NCBI GenBank assembly: GCA_033837965.1
Contig: JAJLLM010000042.1
Coordinates: 1 to 14,073 of the forward strand
Direction of reading: 5' to 3'
Origin: Pseudazoarcus pumilus_A
GTDB taxonomy: Bacteria > Pseudomonadota > Gammaproteobacteria > Burkholderiales > Rhodocyclaceae
Length of the DNA: 14,073 nt
Below, in pieces: positions 6,791 through 13,110 of the stretch. The position numbers were made by a program, and so were the translations under genes. Position 1 is the first letter of the stretch; each line of letters opens with the position of its first letter. The notes under the pieces were generated by a model. That model did not search any database, had not been told where the DNA came from, and was given only the letters and a program-made list of their open reading frames with translations.

Positions 6791-7170
6791 AGCGGCAGGA
6801 AGCCGGCCGGGTTCTTGCTGAAGGCGACCGACATAATCCACACGAAGACCACGATGGCGCCGAAGAAGGCCGCCACGCGAACACCCATGGTGCGCCCGCG
6901 GCGCAGCGCGACGACACCCAGCACGATGTACACCACCAGCCCGAGCACCTTGGCGGTGACCCAGCCGGCAACGAACGGGTACTGTGCAATCATCACCGCC
7001 AGCGTCAGCGCCGTCACCAGCAGCAGGGTGTCGATCACATGCGGCACTACTCGCACCATACGGTGTTCGAGCAAGGCGCTGCCGCGCATCATCCACACGC
7101 CACGCAGGATGAAACCGAGAATGCTGACCACCGCCAGCAGCATGTGCAGATGCTTGATTCCGAAATACAC
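6787..7170 (-). CDS. SirB2-like integral membrane protein
   Basis: A 127-residue protein with four hydrophobic helices, matching the SirB2 family: N-terminal IKHLHMLLAVVSILGFILRGVWM, a central R-V-V-P-H-V-I-D-T-L-L-L helix, and a last helix with V-F-V-W-I-M-S-V-A. Its biochemical role is unknown; conserved histidines at residues 7, 9 and in VPHVID could bind haem or metal. I place the start at the GTG at 7170 because GGGAGG lies 7 bases upstream; the longer frame from 7209 has no ribosome site and adds an untypical extension. It overlaps the first HHE gene by four bases and heads the minus-strand cluster, divergent from the Crp/Fnr regulator with about 62 bases between the two starts. No full FNR-type box is seen in that gap. 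Confidence 0.87.
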   Translation of the reverse strand: MYFGIKHLHMLLAVVSILGFILRGVWMMRGSALLEHRMVRVVPHVIDTLLLVTALTLAVMIAQYPFVAGWVTAKVLGLVVYIVLGVVALRRGRTMGVRVAAFFGAIVVFVWIMSVAFSKNPAGFLPL

Positions 7171-7232
7171 GATTGATCCTCCCGTTCCGCTGGCATACGC
7201 TGGCGCCACTCCAGCCCTTCGACCACGGACCC

Positions 7233-7925
7233 ATGAAAGCTAACACAAGCACCATTTCACCGGTGATGCTGCGTCAGATCGCCTTCTTCCGCGCGCTGTC
7301 GGATGAAGACCTCGAACAGGTGGTGCGCCACACCCGGGAATTGAGCATGGCGCGCGGCCAGGTGCTGTTCAACCGTGGCGACACGGCGCAGGGCTTTCAC
7401 TTCGTCATCGAAGGCCAGATCAAGCTCGCCATCAGCTCGCCCAACGGCAACGAGAAGGTGGTCGAGGTGATCCACCCGATGCAGACCTTTGGCGAGGCCG
7501 TGATGCTGCTCGGCCGCCCCTATCCGGTGTTCGCCCAGGCTGTGCTCGATACGCGGCTGCTGTACATCGGCCAGGGCATCGTGTCGGAGCTGATCGACCA
7601 GGACCCGATGTTCGCCAAGAAATTGCTGGCCGGCATGGCCATGCGCCTGCATGGCCTGATCCAGGACGTCGAGACCTATTCGCTGCGTTCCAGCACCCAG
7701 CGCGTGATCGGCTACCTGCTGCAAAGCTGTGGCGACGAGAACGCCGAAGTACCGCTGGAGTTCGACCTGCCGACGTCCAAACAGACCATTGCCTCGCGCC
7801 TGAACCTCACGCCCGAGACACTCTCGCGCATCTTCGCCGAGCTTTCGCAGGCCGGCCTGATCCACGTACACGGCAAGCACGTCAAGCTGCTCGACCCCAG
7901 GCGGCTGGCCGAGTTCGGCGGCTGA
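7233..7925 (+). CDS. Crp/Fnr-family regulator, DNR-like
   Basis: A 230-residue regulator with an N-terminal cyclic-nucleotide-type beta barrel (about 15-125, with GDTAQGFHFVIEGQIKL and TFGEAVMLLGRP), a dimerisation helix (about 126-155) and a C-terminal winged helix-turn-helix (about 180-220). The recognition helix reads LTPETLSRIFAEL, with E195, S198 and R199 equivalent to the E..SR that contacts TTGA half-sites in FNR. There is no N-terminal cysteine cluster and only one Cys in the protein (C166), so it is not an oxygen-sensing FNR; DNR-type regulators sense NO, probably through haem. Its neighbours (NnrS, HHE proteins, nosRZ) and the two FNR-type boxes at 3113-3126 and 6223-6236 make it the likely activator of these genes. 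The start at 7233 has only a weak ribosome site; the frame extends to a TTG at 7173, which would overlap the SirB2 start and is less likely. Confidence 0.88.
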   Translation: MKANTSTISPVMLRQIAFFRALSDEDLEQVVRHTRELSMARGQVLFNRGDTAQGFHFVIEGQIKLAISSPNGNEKVVEVIHPMQTFGEAVMLLGRPYPVFAQAVLDTRLLYIGQGIVSELIDQDPMFAKKLLAGMAMRLHGLIQDVETYSLRSSTQRVIGYLLQSCGDENAEVPLEFDLPTSKQTIASRLNLTPETLSRIFAELSQAGLIHVHGKHVKLLDPRRLAEFGG

Positions 7926-7930
7926 ACGGC

Positions 7931-7949
7931 GCCGGGGCATGTTCCCGGC
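7931..7949 (+). terminator. GC-rich hairpin after the DNR-like gene
   Basis: GCCGGG and CCCGGC form a perfect 6-bp stem, extendable by a G-T pair to 7 bp with a 5-base loop, starting 5 bases after the stop codon. No T-run follows, so it may be a weak or factor-assisted terminator separating the regulator from hpnC. The right arm falls in the -35 region expected for the TATACT at 7960, so it could also influence initiation there. Confidence 0.4.
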
Positions 7950-7959
7950 AGCGCTGACG

Positions 7960-7965
7960 TATACT
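7960..7965 (+). promoter_or_regulatory. -10 element of the hpn operon
   Basis: TATACT (5 of 6 to TATAAT) ends 9 bases before the hpnC ATG, predicting a start near 7972, only about three bases before the ATG. I see no good -35 at 16-18 bases spacing, and there is no Shine-Dalgarno before hpnC, which fits a nearly leaderless message. Confidence 0.45.
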
Positions 7966-7974
7966 CGCCGCGCC

Positions 7975-8805
7975 ATGCCGGTCGATCACTACGAGAACTT
8001 CCCCGTCGCCTCCCTGCTGCTGCCCAAACACCTGCGCGAGCCGGTGGAGGCCATCTACGCCTTCGCGCGCGGCGCCGACGACGTGGCCGACGAGGGGAAT
8101 GCCGACACCGACACGCGGCTGGCCCAGCTGGCCGCCTACCACGCCGGCGTCGACGCCATCGAGTTCCGCATGCCGCCCGACGACGACGAACTGCGCCCGA
8201 TGTTCGAGCGGCTGGAGCGCAACGTGCGCGAGTTCGACCTGCCGCTGCAGCCCTTGCGCGATCTGGTCAGCGCCTTCGCGCAGGACGTGGTGAAGACGCG
8301 CTACGCCGATTACGAGGAAGTACTCGACTACTGCCGCCGCTCGGCCAACCCGGTCGGCCGCCTGCTGCTGCACCTGTATGGCGTGCGCGATGCGGTGTCG
8401 CTGAACCGCTCGGACGACATCTGCACGGCGCTGCAGCTCATCAACTTCTGGCAGGACGTGGGTATCGATATCGCCAAGCCGCGCATCTATCTGCCGCAGG
8501 ACGAGCTGGCGCGCTTCGGCGTGGGCGAAGACGATCTCGTGCAGGGACGCGACAGCGACGCCTGGCGCCGCCTGATGGCCTTCCAGGTGCAGCGTGCGCG
8601 CCAGCGCATGCTGCGCGGGGCTCCGCTCGCCCGCGCCCTGCCCGGCCGCATCGGCTGGGAACTGCGGCTGATCGTGGCCGGCGGCCTGCGCATTCTCGAG
8701 CGCATCGAGGCCGTGCGCTACGACGTCTTCCGCCACCGCCCCACGCTCGGCCGACTCGACTGGCCGCTGCTCGGCTGGCGCGCACTGACGCAGGCTGCCG
8801 CATGA
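7975..8805 (+). CDS. hpnC: HpnC, presqualene/hydroxysqualene pathway synthase
   Basis: A 276-residue member of the trans-isoprenyl diphosphate (squalene/phytoene) synthase family. In the three-step HpnCDE route HpnD makes presqualene diphosphate from two farnesyl diphosphates, HpnC turns it into hydroxysqualene, and HpnE reduces that to squalene. Signature parts: VDHYENFPVASLLLP at residues 3-17, typical of HpnC; the first Asp-rich motif A-D-D-V-A-D-E at 34-40; and the second, Q-D-V-G-I-D-I-A-K-P-R-I-Y-L-P. I use the ATG at 7975; an in-frame ATG at 7939 lies inside the hairpin and upstream of the likely promoter. First gene of an operon with hpnD, whose ATG overlaps its stop (ATGA). A 41-base stretch is nearly identical to hpnD (see findings). 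Confidence 0.94.
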   Translation: MPVDHYENFPVASLLLPKHLREPVEAIYAFARGADDVADEGNADTDTRLAQLAAYHAGVDAIEFRMPPDDDELRPMFERLERNVREFDLPLQPLRDLVSAFAQDVVKTRYADYEEVLDYCRRSANPVGRLLLHLYGVRDAVSLNRSDDICTALQLINFWQDVGIDIAKPRIYLPQDELARFGVGEDDLVQGRDSDAWRRLMAFQVQRARQRMLRGAPLARALPGRIGWELRLIVAGGLRILERIEAVRYDVFRHRPTLGRLDWPLLGWRALTQAAA

Positions 8806-9641
8806 ACCCGCACGACTACTGCCGCCGCCGCACCGCCGCCAGCGGATCGAGCTTCTATTACGGCTTCCTGTGCCTGCCGGCGCCGCGCCGCCGCGCCATC
8901 ATGGCGCTGTACGCCTTCTGCCGCGAGGTGGACGACGTGGTGGACGAAACCGGCGACGCCGACACCGCGCGCGCCGAGCTCGACGAATGGCGCGCCGAGA
9001 TCGCCCGCGTTTTCGCCGGCACGCCGCAACATCCGGTCGGCCGGGCGCTGGCCGAGGTGGTAGCCGAATTCCGCTTGCCCGAAGAGCTGCTGCTGGAGAT
9101 CATCGACGGCATGGAGATGGACCTCGAGCGCAACCGCTACGAGGACTTCTCGCAACTGCAGCTGTACTGCTACCGCGTCGCCAGCGTGGTCGGCCTGCTC
9201 TCGGCCGAAATCTTCGGCCATACCGACCGCCGCACCCTGCGCTACGCCCACGATCTGGGCCTGGCCTTCCAGCTCACCAACATCCTGCGCGACGTCGGCG
9301 ACGACGCCCGGCGCGGCCGCATCTACCTGCCGCAGGACGAGCTGGCGCGCTTCGGCGTCTCCGAGGACGACATTCTCTCCGGCCGCTACGGCCCACAGAT
9401 GGGCGAACTGCTGGCCTTCCAGGCGCAACGCGCACAGGACTTCTACGCGCGCGCGCTGGGCGAACTGCCGGACGCAGACCGCCGCGCCCAACGCCCCGGC
9501 CTGATCATGGCCGCCATCTACCGCCGCCTGCTCGACGACATCGTGGCCGGCGGCTACCGCGTGCTGGGCGATCCGCCAAGACTGTCGACCGGCCTGAAGC
9601 TGAAGCTGGCCATCGGTGCCTGGTGGCGGAACAGAACGTGA
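8802..9641 (+). CDS. hpnD: HpnD, presqualene diphosphate synthase
   Basis: A 279-residue paralogue of HpnC. It carries N-terminal Y-C-R-R-R-T-A-A-S-G-S-S-F-Y-Y, the first Asp-rich motif E-V-D-D-V-V-D-E at 42-49 and the second, R-D-V-G-D-D-A-R-R-G-R at 163-173, followed by IYLPQDELARFGV. These bind the Mg2+-diphosphate groups of two farnesyl diphosphates for head-to-head condensation. Length and motifs are normal for HpnD. It overlaps hpnC by four bases at its start and hpnE by four bases at its end (GTGA), so the three proteins are likely made in step. Confidence 0.95.
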   Translation: MNPHDYCRRRTAASGSSFYYGFLCLPAPRRRAIMALYAFCREVDDVVDETGDADTARAELDEWRAEIARVFAGTPQHPVGRALAEVVAEFRLPEELLLEIIDGMEMDLERNRYEDFSQLQLYCYRVASVVGLLSAEIFGHTDRRTLRYAHDLGLAFQLTNILRDVGDDARRGRIYLPQDELARFGVSEDDILSGRYGPQMGELLAFQAQRAQDFYARALGELPDADRRAQRPGLIMAAIYRRLLDDIVAGGYRVLGDPPRLSTGLKLKLAIGAWWRNRT

Positions 9642-10930
9642 AAAGGATCGCAGTCATCGGCGGCGGCTACGCAGGCATGGCCTGCGCGGTCGAGCTGACC
9701 CGCGGCGGCGCGCAGGTCACGCTGTTCGAGCGCTCGCACACGCTGGGCGGGCGCGCGCGCGTGGTGGCCAAGGACGGCCGGCGCGTGGACAACGGCCAGC
9801 ACATCCTGATCGGCGCCTATACCGAACTGGCGCGTCTGATGCGCGTCACCGGCCAGAGCCCGAAATCCATGCTGCGCCTGCCGCTCACGCTGCTCACGCC
9901 GGGCCGGCTGCGGCTGGTTGCGGCGCGCCTGCCGGCGCCGCTGCACCTGGCCGTCGGCCTGCTCCGCGCGCAGGGCCTGAGCTGGGCCGATCGCCGCGCC
10001 ATGCTGCGGCTGATGAATCACCTCAAACGCCGCGACTGGCGCATCGAACCCGACTGCACGGTGAGCGAACTGCTGCGCAACACCGCGCAGACGCCGCGCC
10101 TGATCGAACTGATCTGGGTGCCACTGTGCGTCGCCGCACTCAACACCCACGCGGAAGAAGCCTCGGCGCAGGTCTTCGCCAATGTGCTGCGCGACAGCCT
10201 CGGCGCCAGCGCCGCCGACAGCGAACTGCTGATCCCGCGCACCGACCTCACCGAACTGTTTCCGGTGCAGGCCGCGCGCTATCTGGCCACCCGGCGCGGC
10301 CGGCTCGAAACCGGCAGCACCATCACCGCCATCACGCGCGACGCGGCCGGCTTCGCGCTGGCCGGCGATTCCTCCGAGAAGCGCCGCTACGATCAAGTCG
10401 TCATCGCCACCGCGCCCTACCACGCCGGCGCGCTGCTGCGCTCGGCCGGCTGCGCCGCGCAGGCCGACGCGGTCGATGGGCTGCGCCATGAACCCATCAC
10501 CACCGTATATCTGGAACTCGGTCCGGACGTGCGTCTGCCCGCGCCGATGATCGGCCTCACCGACGGGCCGGCACAGTGGGCCTTCGACCGCGGCGCGCTG
10601 GGTGGCGAGGCGGGCCTCATCGCCTGCGTAATCAGCGCCAGCGGCCCGCATGGGGAAATGACTCGCGAGGAGCTGGAAGCCGCCGTACTGCAGCAACTCG
10701 AACGCCAGCTTCGAATCCCCTTGTCGGCACCGAACTGGAGCATGACCATCACTGAAAAACGCGCCACCATCGCCTGCACGCCGGGCCTGCAGCGCCCCGG
10801 CACGCGCACGCCGGTGCCGGGCCTGTGGCTGGCCGGCGATTACCTCGACTCACCCTATCCGGCCACGCTGGAATCCGCGGTACGCTCGGGCTGCGCAGCC
10901 GCGGCCGCCGCACTGGCACAGGAGCCCTGA
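9638..10930 (+). CDS. hpnE: HpnE, hydroxysqualene dehydroxylase (FAD-dependent)
   Basis: A 430-residue flavoprotein of the amine-oxidase/desaturase type that converts hydroxysqualene to squalene. The N-terminal Rossmann motif is V-I-G-G-G-Y-A-G-M (G8, G10, G13), with E31 at the end of the second strand to bind the FAD ribose, then L-G-G-R-A-R and the family-typical V-D-N-G-Q-H-I-L-I-G-A-Y. The C-terminal FAD-binding segment is L-W-L-A-G-D-Y-L-D-S-P-Y-P-A-T-L-E-S-A. I choose GTG at 9638, overlapping the hpnD stop; the frame is open far upstream, but that part lies on hpnD. The stop shares a base with the ATG of the OsmC-like gene (TGATG). Squalene-hopene cyclase, needed to complete hopanoid synthesis, is not in the window. 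Confidence 0.94.
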   Translation: MKRIAVIGGGYAGMACAVELTRGGAQVTLFERSHTLGGRARVVAKDGRRVDNGQHILIGAYTELARLMRVTGQSPKSMLRLPLTLLTPGRLRLVAARLPAPLHLAVGLLRAQGLSWADRRAMLRLMNHLKRRDWRIEPDCTVSELLRNTAQTPRLIELIWVPLCVAALNTHAEEASAQVFANVLRDSLGASAADSELLIPRTDLTELFPVQAARYLATRRGRLETGSTITAITRDAAGFALAGDSSEKRRYDQVVIATAPYHAGALLRSAGCAAQADAVDGLRHEPITTVYLELGPDVRLPAPMIGLTDGPAQWAFDRGALGGEAGLIACVISASGPHGEMTREELEAAVLQQLERQLRIPLSAPNWSMTITEKRATIACTPGLQRPGTRTPVPGLWLAGDYLDSPYPATLESAVRSGCAAAAAALAQEP

Positions 10931-11379
10931 TGGACGTCCCCGACCCGCCCCGCATCGAGATCACGCAGACCGGCCGCTATCGTTTCGAGGTGGATTTCGG
11001 CGCTGCTTTCGCGCCCTTCGCCATCGACGAGCCGCAGCCCATCGGTGACGAAACCGCGCCGGCACCGGAGCAACTGCTCGCGGCCAGCGTGGCCTACTGC
11101 CTGTCGGCCAGCCTGTTCTTCGCGCTGAGCAAGTACCGCCAGGACGCCGGCGCAATCCGCGCCAGCGCCGAGTGCGCGGTGGAGCGCAATGCAGCCGGTC
11201 GCCTGCGCATCACCGCCATCGACGTGGACATCCGCCTGGCCGCCGCGGCGGATACGCTCACCCACCTGGATCGCGCGCTGGCCCAGTTCGAGCCGTTCTG
11301 CACCGTCTCCGAGAGCGTGCAGGCCGGCATCCCGGTGAATGTCAGCGTCAGCGACGGCAACGGCCGCCGTCTGCGCTGA
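10930..11379 (+). CDS. OsmC-family protein
   Basis: A 149-residue OsmC-like protein. The family pattern is visible: A-P-E-Q-L-L-A-A-S-V-A-Y-C-L at 45-58 with the first cysteine C57, and the second, C124, in F-E-P-F-C-T-V-S-E-S-V, followed by G-I-P-V. Members with both cysteines reduce organic hydroperoxides, but many OsmC-like proteins have no known substrate. The ATG overlaps the hpnE stop (TGATG), so it is translationally coupled to squalene synthesis; a lipid-peroxide protective role is possible but only inferred. The frame extends upstream to 10825, inside hpnE; that start is rejected. Confidence 0.87.
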   Translation: MDVPDPPRIEITQTGRYRFEVDFGAAFAPFAIDEPQPIGDETAPAPEQLLAASVAYCLSASLFFALSKYRQDAGAIRASAECAVERNAAGRLRITAIDVDIRLAAAADTLTHLDRALAQFEPFCTVSESVQAGIPVNVSVSDGNGRRLR

Positions 11380-11398
11380 GCACGCTGGAGGACGCATC

Positions 11399-11755
11399 AT
11401 GGAAAAAGCCATGCATCCCGAGGACCTCGCCCGACTCTTCATCCGGCGCGCCAACGCCGGCGATCTCGAAGGGCTGGTCGCGCTGTACGAGGCCGACGCG
11501 GTCGTTGCCGTCGGCGAACCCGTGGCGCAGGGGCACGACGAGATCCGCCGCTTCTACGCCGGCATCCTCGAAAAGAAACGTGAATTTCCGCCCGTCGACC
11601 AGATGGCGCCGGTCATCAACGGCGATCTGGCGATCACCGTCTCACGCCTGCCCAACGGCAACCTGTCCGCCGAGATCGCCCGCCGTCAGCGCGACGGCTC
11701 GTGGCGCTGGACGGTCGATCAGCTGAAGATCAAGCCGATCCGCCCGGAAGGCTGA
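11399..11755 (+). CDS. NTF2/SnoaL-like small protein
   Basis: A 118-residue protein with the cone-shaped NTF2-like pattern: an N-terminal helix pair (DLARLFIRRANAGDLEGLVAL), Y-E-A-D-A-V-V-A-V-G-E-P, G-H-D-E-I-R-R-F-Y-A-G-I-L, and C-terminal strands R-D-G-S-W-R-W-T-V-D-Q-L. Such proteins are small enzymes or ligand-binding units; no substrate can be named. The start at 11399 has a strong GGAGG 7 bases upstream, better than most genes here, so it may be expressed at a higher level than its operon neighbours. It lies 19 bases after the OsmC-like gene. Its stop TGA abuts the stop of the convergent ABC ATPase gene. Confidence 0.82.
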   Translation: MEKAMHPEDLARLFIRRANAGDLEGLVALYEADAVVAVGEPVAQGHDEIRRFYAGILEKKREFPPVDQMAPVINGDLAITVSRLPNGNLSAEIARRQRDGSWRWTVDQLKIKPIRPEG

Positions 11756-12472
11756 TCAGGCCGCTACCGGTGCATCCTCGGCCAGCCGCCCGGCCGTCAT
11801 GCGCAGCACGCGGCCGCAGCGCGCAGCCAGCGCCTCGTCGTGGGTGACGAGGATCAGCGTGGTGCCCGATTCGCGATTGAGTTCGAACATCAGCTCGATG
11901 ATGGCCGCGCCGGTGGCTGCATCCAGATTGCCGGTGGGCTCATCGGCCAGCAGCACTTTCGGACTTGCGGCAAAGGCGCGGGCCAGCGCGACGCGCTGCT
12001 GCTCGCCACCGGAGAGATGCTTGGGGTAGTGCCGATGACGGGCCGCCAGACCCACGCGGTCGAGCCAGCGTGTGGCCACCGCCTGCGCATCGGCCGCAGC
12101 GGCCAGTTCCAGCGGCAGCATGACGTTTTCCAGCGCAGTCAGCGCCGGCAGCAACTGGAAGGACTGGAAGACGAAGCCGATGTTGGCGGCGCGCAATTGC
12201 GCCCGCTCGTCTTCATCCAGCTCGAACATCGCGCTGCCGGCGACTTGCACCGAACCCACGCTCGGAACATCCAGCCCCGCCAGCAATCCCAGCAGGGTGG
12301 ATTTGCCCGAGCCCGACGCCCCGACGATGGCCACCGATTCGCCGCCGCCGACCGAGAACGCGATATCGTCAAGGATGCGGAGCACGCCATCGCCATCCGC
12401 TACCGGCACATGCTTGGCCAGTCCGCGCACCTCAACCACCGGAGAACCCAGTTCGATGCTGCTTCGATCCAT
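11756..12472 (-). CDS. LolD/YbbA-type ABC transporter ATPase
   Basis: A 238-residue ATPase of the MacB/LolD/YbbA group. All motifs are intact: Walker A G-A-S-G-S-G-K-S-T at 51-59, Q-loop Q103 in F-V-F-Q-S-F-Q-L-L-P, signature L-S-G-G-E-Q-Q-R at 153-160, Walker B V-L-L-A-D-E-P at 173-179 with E178, and the switch histidine H211. In many proteobacteria ybbA is divergent from tesA exactly as here, with a large permease (ybbP) next to ybbA; no permease is present on its downstream side, where the NTF2-like gene converges. Its permease partner is therefore unlinked or missing. The ATG at 12472 (AGGA upstream) lies inside tesA; a second in-frame ATG at 12493 is possible. Confidence 0.92.
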   Translation of the reverse strand: MDRSSIELGSPVVEVRGLAKHVPVADGDGVLRILDDIAFSVGGGESVAIVGASGSGKSTLLGLLAGLDVPSVGSVQVAGSAMFELDEDERAQLRAANIGFVFQSFQLLPALTALENVMLPLELAAAADAQAVATRWLDRVGLAARHRHYPKHLSGGEQQRVALARAFAASPKVLLADEPTGNLDAATGAAIIELMFELNRESGTTLILVTHDEALAARCGRVLRMTAGRLAEDAPVAA

Positions 12473-13061
12473 TGCCGTCTTCCTGTTCGTCATCGTTTCC
12501 GGCGCAGCCCAGGCCGCCACCATCCTGGTGTGGGGCGACAGCCTGTCGGCCGGCTACCAGCTTGCACAGCGCGAGGCCTGGCCGGTGCTGTTGCAGACGC
12601 GGCTGGCGGAGAAAGGGTTCCCGCACAGGGTGGTCAATGGCAGCGTCAGCGGCGAGACCACCGCCGGCGGGCTGACCCGCCTGCCCGACGCCCTCAAGCG
12701 CCATCAACCGGACATCTTCGTGCTCGAACTGGGCGGCAACGACGGCCTGCGCGGCCTGCGCCCGCAACTCATGGGCGAGAACCTGACGGCGATGATAACA
12801 GCCGCCCAACAGGCCGGCGCCCGCGTGCTGCTGATCGGCATGGAAATGCCGCCCAACTACGGCCCGGCCTACACGCGCCGCTTCGCGCAGACCTTCCGCG
12901 ACGTAGCCGAGCGCAGCGGCGCCGCACTGCTGCCCTTCCTGCTCGACGGCTTCGGCGACAAGCCCGAGTTGTTCCTGCCGGACGGCATCCACCCCACAGC
13001 CGAGGCCCAGCACCTCATTCTCGACAACGTCTGGAGCAAGCTGGAGCCGATGCTGCGATGA
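12456..13061 (+). CDS. tesA: TesA-like SGNH esterase/lysophospholipase, exported
   Basis: A 201-residue GDSL/SGNH hydrolase. A signal peptide (hydrophobic residues about 6-20, A-A-Q-A cleavage) predicts export to the periplasm. Block I is V-W-G-D-S-L-S with nucleophile S29, block II is S-V-S-G-E-T-T-A-G-G, block III is G-G-N-D at 93-96, and block V is D-G-I-H-P with D176 and H179, giving the full S-D-H triad. Homologous TesA of E. coli is thioesterase I / protease I / lysophospholipase L1. The ATG follows GGAG by 11 bases, a rather long distance, but the signal peptide fixes this start. The first 17 bases overlap the divergent ABC ATPase gene. The stop is 49 bases before selU on the same strand. 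Confidence 0.93.
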   Translation: MLLRSIAVFLFVIVSGAAQAATILVWGDSLSAGYQLAQREAWPVLLQTRLAEKGFPHRVVNGSVSGETTAGGLTRLPDALKRHQPDIFVLELGGNDGLRGLRPQLMGENLTAMITAAQQAGARVLLIGMEMPPNYGPAYTRRFAQTFRDVAERSGAALLPFLLDGFGDKPELFLPDGIHPTAEAQHLILDNVWSKLEPMLR

Positions 13062-13076
13062 AAGCCGGGGGCGTGC

Positions 13077-13082
13077 GACAAT
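13077..13082 (+). promoter_or_regulatory. Possible -10 element of selU
   Basis: GACAAT (4 of 6, with the A and T positions conserved) lies 28 bases before the selU ATG and predicts a start near 13089. No clear -35 is seen. The gene could equally be read through from tesA. Confidence 0.3.
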
Positions 13083-13110
13083 CCGCCCCTTGTTCCCATC
13101 GCCCGACGCC

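Noticed and set aside
7199..7215. Dyad GCTGG-N7-CCAGC between the SirB2 and DNR-like genes as an operator
   Set aside because: Only 5-bp arms in a high-GC context and unlike any Crp/Fnr site; chance occurrence is likely.
8870..9637. Upstream extension of the hpnE frame across hpnD
   Set aside because: Arg/Pro-rich out-of-frame reading of hpnD; the FAD-binding N-terminus begins right after the GTG at 9638.
9554..10696. 380-codon frame on the minus strand opposite hpnE
   Set aside because: Antisense shadow; no conserved motif and in conflict with hpnE.
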